A stretch of DNA of 5,006 nucleotides from Halomonas sp. (GTDB lineage: Bacteria > Pseudomonadota > Gammaproteobacteria > Pseudomonadales > Halomonadaceae): the NCBI GenBank assembly GCA_003560175.1, contig PWIZ01000038.1, positions 1-5,006 on the forward strand, in the 5' to 3' direction. The stretch's first letter is position 1. Every line of letters begins with the position of its first letter. Shown in pieces: positions 1 through 5,006 of the stretch. The notes beneath the pieces are model-generated. The model did no database searches and was not told the DNA's origin. It was given only the letters and a program-made list of their open reading frames with translations. The translations under genes and the position numbers were made by a program.

Positions 1-1
1 C

Positions 2-166
2 ATTCTCTCCGGCGACATCCTGGTCAGCATCGACCATCAGGCCGTCAACGATTCCGACCAGCTGGTCGAGATGGTCGGCGAGCTGCCCGCCGACCGCGCC
101 GTGCCGGTACGCCTCTTCCGCGACGGCCGCTCGATGTTTGTCGCCCTGAGGCTGAGCGCAGAATAA
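2..166 (+). CDS. DegQ/MucD-type periplasmic serine endoprotease, C-terminal end (5' end outside window)
   Basis: The reading frame is open from the left edge and ends at TAA 164-166, giving the last 54 residues of a larger protein. The segment begins with SGDILVSIDHQAV, matching the core of a PDZ domain in which a G-D-x-I/L strand is followed by a short turn and 'G/Q-x-x-V'. It then runs through a helix (DSDQLVEMVGEL) to a final strand pair ending VRLFRDGRSMFVALRLSAE. HtrA-family proteases of the DegP/DegQ/MucD branch end in this way, with a second PDZ domain at the extreme C-terminus and an R-x-G-R-x-x-F-x-x-L pattern. The family acts in the periplasm, degrading or refolding misfolded envelope proteins. 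In MucD it also restrains the envelope stress sigma factor. The catalytic triad lies outside the window, so the subfamily (degP, degQ or mucD) cannot be decided. Two hairpins follow the stop, the second a clear terminator, so this is the last gene of its unit. Confidence 0.85.
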   Translation: MLSGDILVSIDHQAVNDSDQLVEMVGELPADRAVPVRLFRDGRSMFVALRLSAE

Positions 167-178
167 CGACTCTTGGCC

Positions 179-208
179 AGTGGGAGCGCAGCGTGCTGCG
201 CTCCCACT
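179..208. repeat. Perfect 14-bp palindrome, REP-like hairpin
   Basis: Arms 179-192 and 195-208 are exact reverse complements (AGTGGGAGCGCAGC and its complement) around a 2-base centre, GT. The element starts 12 bases after the protease stop. No T-run follows (TCGCG comes next), so it is not a standard intrinsic terminator on the + strand. The GTGGGAGCG start, compact palindrome and position just after a gene resemble the REP elements of Pseudomonas and related gammaproteobacteria, which can stabilise mRNA or block RNA polymerase read-through. REP status is an inference from one copy. Copies elsewhere in the genome would settle it. Confidence 0.6.
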
Positions 209-254
209 TCGCGATCTGAAGATCCGCTCAGAGTCGCCTGCGCCACTTATAAAG

Positions 255-287
255 AAGCCGGGCCCCGTTCAGGGGCCCGGCTTTTTT
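255..287 (+). terminator. Rho-independent terminator after the protease gene
   Basis: A perfect 12-bp GC-rich stem (255-266 with 272-283) encloses the 5-base loop GTTCA and runs into six T residues (282-287). This is a textbook intrinsic terminator for + strand transcription leaving the protease gene. Read on the - strand, the same stem is followed by CTTTAT. It could therefore also weakly end transcription arriving from the right, such as that of the WYL regulator remnant whose stop lies about 30 bases away. Confidence 0.92.
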
Positions 288-315
288 CGATCGGTTGTCT
301 GTCTGAACCGTTAGG

Positions 316-477
316 TCAGGCCCGCGTCGAGTTTCTAGCGACGATCTCCTGGGCAGTGTTAAAAATCTCTTGCTGCCAGGCGAGGGGCTCCATCACAACC
401 ACGTTCGCCCCCATCCCCATCAGCCACCATAGGGTCAGCGCATTGGGAACATCCAAAGCCGACGGGCTGCTCCTCCC
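316..477 (-). pseudogene. C-terminal remnant of a WYL-domain transcriptional regulator
   Basis: Read on the - strand, this frame ends at TGA (318-316) and encodes ALDVPNALTLWWLMGMG, then ANVVVMEPLAWQQEI, then FNTAQEIVARNSTRA. WYL-family regulators finish with this pattern: a strand ending in 'V-x-(x)-L-x-W-W-L-x-G-x-G', then a strand leading to 'V-x-E-P-x-x-L/W-x-x-E-I' and a terminal helix. Only about 50 residues survive. An in-frame TGA (480-478) lies just upstream, and neither the wing-helix N-terminus nor the WYL core can be found further right. A frameshift may be involved, since another - strand frame stays open upstream. WYL proteins are ligand-sensing DNA-binding regulators, and the BrxR subgroup is found beside BREX operons and represses them. 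Here the gene would have pointed away from brxA and towards the protease gene. The WYL assignment is fairly firm from the motif. The link to BrxR is inferred from position. Confidence 0.6.
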
Positions 478-488
478 TCATCGAGTAA

Positions 489-752
489 CTGGTCCAGCAG
501 GATCAGCGCGTAAGCGGCCTGGAAGATGAGGAGAAGGCCGAGCGTACGCGGGTAATGAGGGAGCAGGGCTGCTTGGAGCTATAGGCTTGCTGCACATTGC
601 CCCGCGGCTGGTTGAGGCGCATCGGGCGAGGCGTCTACTGCCGTGCAGGCGACCCGCTGCCCAGGGCCATCAAGCTCGCCAAGGAGGATCTGCTGGCCGT
701 CAATGGGTGGGATGTCGACAAGATGGGCGGTCAGGACAATGACTGGGTCTGA
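489..752 (+). pseudogene. Unidentified decayed gene fragment with an internal stop
   Basis: One + strand frame runs from just after TAA 486-488 to TGA 750-752, interrupted by a single TAG at 582-584. The first part reads LVQQDQRVSGLEDEEKAER and continues as a charged, helix-like stretch. The second part reads LPRGWLRRIGRGVYCRAGD, then PLPRAIKLAKEDLLAVNGWD, ending in GGQDNDWV. Third codon positions in the second part are mostly C or G, as in the real genes here, and its composition is protein-like, so I treat it as a former coding region. No good start codon with a ribosome binding site is visible. I do not recognise the family. The 'RIGRGVY' stretch resembles the wing of a winged-helix domain, as seen in AbiEi-like antitoxins, but that is too short to rely on. 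The first part overlaps an equally open - strand frame and is the less certain half. Confidence 0.35.
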
Positions 753-1025
753 GAGAAATGCTCGGGTTTCTAAGCGCCACCGCTTGTCGGCAGGAATATT
801 CCGGTGTTGCACTCGGGCATTGAGACCGCCAACTGGTGAACACAGCAGATGTTGTGCTTATTGATTGAATTCAGGGTGAATCCTGGTTCTGCCACCAGGA
901 ACGCTATTCTGTATGCAGTCCGCCTCTCCGCATCGCCTTAGCAAGCGGCATCGAATGTGTTTCAGACCAGGTCATTGCGCTTGATATGCCGGGTCGCCAC
1001 CATATGCGCTCCCGTTGCTTTCTGA
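753..1025. other. Non-coding region upstream of brxA, probably carrying the operon promoter
   Basis: No open frame with coding character was found here on either strand. The stretch is less GC-rich than the flanking genes, for example TGTTGTGCTTATTGATTGAA near 850-869. It must contain the signals for the brx operon unless transcription enters from further left, which the terminator at 255-287 makes unlikely. I could not pick a convincing -35/-10 pair. One candidate, TTGCGC at 975-980 with CATATG at 1001-1006, has too long a spacer at 20 bases. The only distinct element is the inverted repeat at 881-900. Confidence 0.5.
881..900. promoter_or_regulatory. Inverted repeat upstream of brxA, possible operator
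   Basis: TCCTGGT (881-887) and ACCAGGA (894-900) are exact inverted copies around 6 bases, TCTGCC. The half-site centres lie 13 bases apart, close to but longer than one helical turn. The element sits about 125 bases before the brxA start. Dimeric regulators, including WYL proteins, bind such sites, and a small hairpin is the alternative. No binding site from this organism is known to me, so the operator role is a guess from position and symmetry. Confidence 0.3.
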
Positions 1026-1658
1026 ATGAGCTGCACCCTGATGCCATTATCCTCACAGTCCTTCCACTACAATTCCGACCTCATCGGTGGCTCGCTCATG
1101 GTCCGCGAGAGCCGGGTCGTGGCGGACCTACTGCTGGCTGGCGTCGATGATGCGGCCTGGAAAGCGGCCATTCTCAACGAGAACCGCCTCCAGAAGGCGC
1201 GGCCGGCAACGGCCAAGCGCATGGCCCAGGCAATCCGTAAGCGGCTTGTGAGGCTTCCTGCGCCGTTCTGGCAGGTGCTGTGCGAAGGGGATGACCAGCT
1301 GGCCACCCAAGTGGCGTTCTGTGCGGCGCTGGCCCGCAACCTGCTGTTGGTGGAATTCCTGGAGACGGTGGTGGCCGATGCCGTCGTGACCCAGGCCGAG
1401 CGGCTCGAACCCTACCAGTGGGACGACTTCCTTTCCGAACGCGCTCATCGCGATACGGCAATATCCGGCTGGACGTCCTCCTCTAGACGAAAGATGGGCC
1501 AGGTGGTCTTTCGCATGCTTTGCGAAGTAGGCTTAATGACGGACAGTCGTAACCGAAAGTTACGACCGCTCCTGATGAGACCGGAGGTGGCCGATCTGCT
1601 GGAACGCCACCACTTGATCCGGCTACAGGACTGCCTCACTGGCCTGCGCCCGCGGTAA
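1026..1658 (+). CDS. brxA: BREX system protein BrxA (DUF1819 family)
   Basis: This gene encodes 210 residues, the usual size of BrxA, a small core component of type I BREX. The family is annotated as a putative inner-membrane protein, but structural work describes a compact helical, DNA-binding protein, and no membrane segment is obvious here. Family features are the N-terminal FHYNSDLIGGSLMVRESR (residues 13-30), the NENRLQKARPATAKR stretch (51-65) before basic helices, ARNLLLVEFLETVV (103-116), YQWDDFLSERAHRD (130-143), and the C-terminal SSRRKMGQVVFRMLCEVGLM (152-171). A stop codon, TGA 1023-1025, directly precedes the first ATG. Neither that ATG nor the next in-frame one at 1041 has a good ribosome binding site. 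The family's conserved region begins only eight residues after the 1041 start, so 1041 (205 residues) may be the true start. brxB follows after 120 bases. The family call is strong; the start is uncertain. Confidence 0.9.
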   Translation: MSCTLMPLSSQSFHYNSDLIGGSLMVRESRVVADLLLAGVDDAAWKAAILNENRLQKARPATAKRMAQAIRKRLVRLPAPFWQVLCEGDDQLATQVAFCAALARNLLLVEFLETVVADAVVTQAERLEPYQWDDFLSERAHRDTAISGWTSSSRRKMGQVVFRMLCEVGLMTDSRNRKLRPLLMRPEVADLLERHHLIRLQDCLTGLRPR

Positions 1659-1670
1659 GCCGCAACGGGT

Positions 1671-1698
1671 TCGGGTTGGCGGTAGCGTGCCAAACCGG
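1671..1698 (+). other. Imperfect stem-loop in the brxA-brxB gap
   Basis: Arms 1671-1680 and 1689-1698 pair over ten positions with one G-A mismatch (1675/1694) and one T-G wobble (1671/1698), around the 8-base loop GGTAGCGT. The element begins 13 bases after the brxA stop. No T-run follows, so full termination is unlikely. It could protect the 3' end of brxA mRNA or reduce transcription into brxB. The function is an inference. Confidence 0.35.
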
Positions 1699-1763
1699 CA
1701 GCCATCGCCATGGAAGAGAGTGGCACATACAATTATTAGAATGAAAACAAGGACTCTGTACGC

Positions 1764-1768
1764 AAGGA
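1764..1768 (+). promoter_or_regulatory. Ribosome binding site of brxB
   Basis: AAGGA sits ten bases before the ATG at 1779 and fixes that codon as the start. It argues against the ATG at 1741, which begins only a 28-codon frame overlapping brxB and has no such site. Confidence 0.65.
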
Positions 1769-1778
1769 TGAGAACCGT

Positions 1779-2387
1779 ATGGCAGAACCGACGCAGGGTC
1801 ATGCCCGCCGAGACGATCCCCAGCTAAAGGATCGCCTCAACCAGATTGCCGAGAAGATTACCAGCGAGGCCTTTCTCTCCGGCCAGGGGCTGGGCAATGA
1901 GATCGGCTTCTGGATCTTCGACTATCCCCCCGAGCACGAGCTGCAGGTACGTGAGTACCTCACCTTCCTGGAAGGTGTCCTGTCACGTCAGCACAGTGAA
2001 CTGACGATTGACCACGTCAACCTGCTGCGCGTGATGCGCGACTATCTCCAAGAGCGTGGCTTTCTCGACAAGGCCATCGCCATGCAGCAGACCAAGGGCG
2101 ATGCGGCGCTACTCAAGGCGCTCCGCGGCCCGCTGCACATGGACAAGTTCGCCCCCTTCCTTATCCGACAAGCTCTGTCGGAAGACCCCGATATCGTTCT
2201 TCTGTCAGGCGTGGGTAGCGTCTGGCCGGTAATGCGTGCCCACAGTTTGCTCAATGCGCTGCACGGCAGGCTCGGCCACAAGCCGCTGGTGCTCTTCTAT
2301 CCCGGCAGCTTCGACGGCCAGAGCCTGACCCTGTTCGATCAGATAGCCAGCAACCACTACTATCGCGCTTTCTCGCTGGTGCCCTGA
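1779..2387 (+). CDS. brxB: BREX system protein BrxB (DUF1788 family)
   Basis: The gene encodes 202 residues, the normal length for BrxB, a core type I BREX component that is essential for defence in studied systems but whose biochemical role is unclear. Family features run in order: FLSGQGLGNEIGFWIFDYPP (residues 32-51) with the conserved 'G-x-E-x-x-F-x-I-x-D-Y-x-P' signature, ELQVREYL (54-61), LLRVMRDYLQERGFLDKA (82-99), KALRGPLHMDKFAPFL (113-128), DIVLLSGVGSVWPVMRAHSL (138-157), PLVLFYPGSFDGQSLTLF (169-186) and the ending NHYYRAFSLVP. The ATG at 1779 is well supported: AAGGA at 1764-1768 lies ten bases upstream and the family's conserved part begins about 30 residues in. The segment 1723-1752 ahead of it is unusually AT-rich for this window. 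It sits between brxA and brxC on the same strand, as is standard for type I BREX. Confidence 0.93.
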   Translation: MAEPTQGHARRDDPQLKDRLNQIAEKITSEAFLSGQGLGNEIGFWIFDYPPEHELQVREYLTFLEGVLSRQHSELTIDHVNLLRVMRDYLQERGFLDKAIAMQQTKGDAALLKALRGPLHMDKFAPFLIRQALSEDPDIVLLSGVGSVWPVMRAHSLLNALHGRLGHKPLVLFYPGSFDGQSLTLFDQIASNHYYRAFSLVP

Positions 2388-2453
2388 TCTGCTGAGCACT
2401 GCTAGGCTCGTCGGCGGAACCGCTGCTTCTCCATCATCGCCCGCTTTGTTGAC

Positions 2454-2481
2454 CGCCTTGCCCCGCTTTCAGGGCGAGGCG
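2454..2481 (+). other. Stem-loop in the brxB-brxC gap
   Basis: Arms 2454-2463 and 2472-2481 pair over ten positions with a single T-G wobble (2459/2476), around the 8-base loop CGCTTTCA. The stem is GC-rich and ends ten bases before the ribosome binding site of brxC. Only TTGCCCGTT follows, so it is a poor intrinsic terminator. A role in setting brxC expression, or as an mRNA processing or stability element, is possible but inferred. Confidence 0.4.
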
Positions 2482-2490
2482 TTGCCCGTT

Positions 2491-2495
2491 AAGGA
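2491..2495 (+). promoter_or_regulatory. Ribosome binding site of brxC
   Basis: AAGGA lies eleven bases before ATG 2507, slightly further than the optimum. It supports this ATG as the start, in agreement with the family N-terminus. Confidence 0.6.
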
Positions 2496-2506
2496 ATCGA
2501 TTGGAC

Positions 2507-5006
2507 ATGCGTATCCAGGAACTCTTTCAGAAACCCCTTAACCGTCCCATCAACGGGGTGGTGAAGGCCGACCAGAAGGACCGTGAAACGGTCTACCAGG
2601 AGCTCGACGAGTACGTCGTGACCAACGAGCTGGAGACCCATTTCCGCGCCTTCTTCGAGTCCTACGCCACGCCGCTTAGTGACCCTTCCATCGCCAACCG
2701 GGTCGGGGTCTGGATCTCGGGGTTCTTCGGCTCCGGTAAGTCGCACTTCCTCAAGGCGCTGTCGTACCTGCTGGCTAACATCGAGGCCGAGGACGAAGCC
2801 GGCAACCGCCGCCGCGCCGCCGAGTTCTTCGACGAGCACAAGCTCCACGACCCGATGATCCGCGCCGACGTGACAAAGGCGGTGCAGCAGCCGGCGGATG
2901 TCATCCTGTTCAACATCGACAGCAAGGCGAGCTCCAACGACGGCGGCAACCCGATCCTCAACGTCTTCCTGCGCGTGTTCAACGAGTACCAGGGCTTCAG
3001 CGGCGATCACCCGCATATCGCCCACATGGAGCGCCACCTGGCCCAGCGCGGCGTGCTGGAGCGCTTCAAGGCGGCCTTCCAGGCGGCCAGCGGCATGGTC
3101 TGGGAGGAGGAGCGCGACGGCTTCCAGTTCTATCAGGACGACATCGAGCAGGCGATCAGCCAGGCGCTGGACCTCTCCCCGGAGGCGGCCCACAAGTGGT
3201 TCGAGGAGGCCGAGGAGAGCTTCAGCGTTTCGGTAGAGAACTTCTGCCGCTGGGTGAAGGAGTACCTGGACGAGAAGTCCCCCACCCAGCGCATCGTCTT
3301 CATGGTGGACGAGGTGGGCCAGTTCATCGGCAGCAACACCCGGCTGATGCTGACCCTGCAGACGCTGACCGAGAACCTCGGCACCATCTGCGGTGGCCGC
3401 GCCTGGATCGTGGTCACCTCCCAGGCCGACATGGACGCCGTGCTCGGCGAGATGACCGCCGCCAAGGCCAACGACTTCTCCAAGATCGCCGGGCGCTTCA
3501 AGACCCGCCTGTCGCTGTCGAGCTCCAACTCCGACGAGGTGATCCGCAAACGCCTGCTGGCCAAGACCCCGGAGGCCAGCGGCGAGCTGGCCCAGGTGTT
3601 CGAGGCCAAGGGGGCGGTGCTGCGCAACCAGCTCACCTTCGACCGCTCCGGCCCCACGCTCAGGAACGTCGACGGCGTGGAGAGCTTCGTCGCCAACTAC
3701 CCGTTCGTGCCGTACCACTTCCAGCTGGTCCAGAAGGTCTTCGAGGAGATCCGCAAGGTCGGCGCCACCGGAGCCCACCTGGCCTACGGCGAGCGCTCCA
3801 TGCTCGACGCCTTCCAGATGGCCGCCAAGGCGGTGGGCGATCAGGAGGTCGGCGCCCTGGTGCCGATGCACAGCTTCTACCGCGCCGTGGAGGGCTTTCT
3901 CGATACCGCGGTTAAGCGCACCATCGACCAGGCCAGTGAGAACTCAGCGCTAGATGATTTCGACGTGGAGATCCTGCGCACCCTGTTCATGATCCGCTAT
4001 GTGGACCTGGTCAAGGGCACCCTCGACAACCTGGTGACGCTCTCCATCACCCGCATCGACGATGACCGCCTGGCCATCCGCGAGCGCCTGGAGGGCACCC
4101 TGTTGCGCCTGGAGAAGGAGAGCCTGGTCACCCGTAACGGCGAGGAGTACCTGTTCCTCACCAACGAGGAGCGCGACATCACGCGCAAGATCAAGGCCAC
4201 CGAGATCACCAGCAGCGACGAGAACAAGCTGCTGGCCGAGATGATCTACAAGGACCGCCTGCGCGACCGCAACAAGTACCGCTACCCGCTCAACAAGACC
4301 GACTACACCATCGGCCGCTACCTGGATGGCCACACCATCGACGGCCGCTTCCAGAGCCAGCTGCGCGTCGAGGTGGTCTCGCCGCTGGATATCGATTACA
4401 CCCAGAGCTACGCCGCCCAGAACGGCGAGGCCGGCTGCATCCACCGCAGCAACGAGAACCAGGGCCAGGTCCTGATCCGCCTCGGCGACAACAAGGCCTT
4501 CTTCGACGACCTGCGCACCTACCTCAAGACCGAGAAGTTCATCCGCCTGAACGCCGCCTCCGGCGACAGCAGCGTGGAGCGCATCCTCGCCGACCGCGGC
4601 CGCGAGAATCAGGTGCGCCGCAAGCACCTGCTGGTGCGCCTGGAGGAGATGTTGCTCGACGCCGACGTCTACGCCCTGGGCCAGAAGCTCGACCTCAATC
4701 GCAGCCAGCTCGGCACGCGCCTCGACGACGCCTGCCAGTACCTGTTGAAGAACACCTACAGCAAGCTCGGCTACCTGCAGGTGCTCACCCCTGACCCCAT
4801 TCGTGAGCTGCTCGCCGTGATGACCGCCGACGACGTCGGCCAGCTCGGCATCGATCTCGACGGCGAGCAGGGCAACCCCCAGGCGGTGCGCGAGGTGGAG
4901 CAGTACATAGGCCTTCACGGTGGCGAACCGGTGCCGCTCAACCCGCTTCTGGAGCGCTTCAGCAACCGTCCCTTCGGCTGGCCGGTGGAGGAGACCCTGC
5001 TGATCC
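2507..5006 (+). CDS. brxC: BREX system P-loop ATPase BrxC (3' end outside window)
   Basis: The frame is open from ATG 2507 to the right edge, giving 833 residues of a protein that is usually about 1,200. BrxC is the large P-loop ATPase of type I BREX, related to PglY of the Pgl system. It is needed for defence and is thought to act with the other Brx proteins on DNA. The N-terminus (MRIQELFQKPLNRPINGVVK, then ADQKD) matches the family opening. Walker A is GFFGSGKSH (72-80). Walker B is IVFMVDEVGQFIG (263-275), with D268 and E269 the likely Mg-binding and catalytic acids. VVTSQADMDAV (302-312) follows as a probable sensor strand. GRFKTRLSLSS (329-339) precedes a basic DEVIRKRLLAK helix typical of BrxC. 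After about residue 480 the sequence is helix-rich and charged, without motifs I can name. No frameshift or internal stop is visible and both Walker motifs are intact, so the visible part looks functional. pglX would be the expected next gene. Confidence 0.95.
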   Translation, partial: MRIQELFQKPLNRPINGVVKADQKDRETVYQELDEYVVTNELETHFRAFFESYATPLSDPSIANRVGVWISGFFGSGKSHFLKALSYLLANIEAEDEAGNRRRAAEFFDEHKLHDPMIRADVTKAVQQPADVILFNIDSKASSNDGGNPILNVFLRVFNEYQGFSGDHPHIAHMERHLAQRGVLERFKAAFQAASGMVWEEERDGFQFYQDDIEQAISQALDLSPEAAHKWFEEAEESFSVSVENFCRWVKEYLDEKSPTQRIVFMVDEVGQFIGSNTRLMLTLQTLTENLGTICGGRAWIVVTSQADMDAVLGEMTAAKANDFSKIAGRFKTRLSLSSSNSDEVIRKRLLAKTPEASGELAQVFEAKGAVLRNQLTFDRSGPTLRNVDGVESFVANYPFVPYHFQLVQKVFEEIRKVGATGAHLAYGERSMLDAFQMAAKAVGDQEVGALVPMHSFYRAVEGFLDTAVKRTIDQASENSALDDFDVEILRTLFMIRYVDLVKGTLDNLVTLSITRIDDDRLAIRERLEGTLLRLEKESLVTRNGEEYLFLTNEERDITRKIKATEITSSDENKLLAEMIYKDRLRDRNKYRYPLNKTDYTIGRYLDGHTIDGRFQSQLRVEVVSPLDIDYTQSYAAQNGEAGCIHRSNENQGQVLIRLGDNKAFFDDLRTYLKTEKFIRLNAASGDSSVERILADRGRENQVRRKHLLVRLEEMLLDADVYALGQKLDLNRSQLGTRLDDACQYLLKNTYSKLGYLQVLTPDPIRELLAVMTADDVGQLGIDLDGEQGNPQAVREVEQYIGLHGGEPVPLNPLLERFSNRPFGWPVEETLLI

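Noticed and set aside
173..529. + strand open frame of 118 codons
   Set aside because: It runs through the palindrome and the terminator and opposite the WYL remnant, and has no start signal or protein-like pattern.
440..581. - strand frame reading a hydrophobic stretch (LLLIFQAAYALILLDQLL), possible membrane segment
   Set aside because: It is bounded by stops at both ends, has no start signal, and lies opposite a charged + strand frame whose complement would naturally look hydrophobic.
579..812. - strand open frame of 77 codons
   Set aside because: It overlaps the + strand fragment at 585-752, which has better codon bias. The - strand product shows no family pattern.
1741..1827. Small frame of 28 codons beginning at ATG 1741 and overlapping the brxB start
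   Set aside because: It has no ribosome binding site, and the AAGGA at 1764-1768 serves the brxB ATG. Most of the frame lies inside brxB.
2489..3871. Long - strand open frame (460 codons) opposite brxC
   Set aside because: It is a shadow of brxC. The product is low-complexity (rich in L, V, G, A, H, E), as expected from the complement of GC-biased codons, and brxC has clear family motifs on the other strand.
3196..3915. + strand open frame of 239 codons within brxC
   Set aside because: The product is rich in R, G, P and H repeats, typical of an out-of-frame reading of a GC-rich gene.
3950..4918. Second long - strand open frame (322 codons) opposite brxC
   Set aside because: It has the same cause: its composition is almost entirely A, V, L, E, D, G and Q and it has no recognisable domain.
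1..5006. CRISPR arrays, tRNA or rRNA genes, insertion sequences
   Set aside because: No regularly spaced repeats, tRNA-like folds, transposase fragments or long terminal inverted repeats were seen.

Overview
The window holds the 5' part of a BREX phage-defence operon (brxA, brxB and the first two thirds of brxC, all on the + strand). It lies directly downstream of the 3' end of a DegQ/MucD-type periplasmic serine protease gene. The high GC content, the strong C/G bias at third codon positions, and the sequence of the protease tail suggest a gammaproteobacterium, perhaps Halomonas or a relative. That placement rests on family resemblance only, not on a search.

Layout. Positions 2-166 encode the last 54 residues of the protease, part of its final PDZ domain. 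A perfect 14-bp palindrome (179-208, REP-like) and then a textbook intrinsic terminator (255-287) close that transcription unit. Positions 288-1025 contain no intact gene. Within them are a WYL-type regulator C-terminus on the - strand (316-477) and a + strand reading frame with coding character but an internal stop (489-752). The stretch from 753 to the start of brxA is non-coding and includes one short inverted repeat. brxA (1026-1658), brxB (1779-2387) and brxC (2507 to beyond the window end) follow in the order of type I BREX. They are separated by gaps of 120 and 119 bases, and each gap can form an imperfect stem-loop.

How the genes work together. BREX blocks phage replication after DNA entry and marks host DNA by PglX methylation. 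The P-loop ATPase BrxC and the small proteins BrxA and BrxB are core parts. pglX, pglZ and brxL would be expected to the right of the window. BREX loci are often controlled by a WYL-domain repressor (BrxR family) encoded beside them. The WYL remnant here suggests such a regulator was once present, possibly divergent from the operon, and has decayed. No new defence system is evident in this window. The points worth a second look are the decayed regulatory region, an unidentified gene fragment, and the structured gaps between the brx genes.
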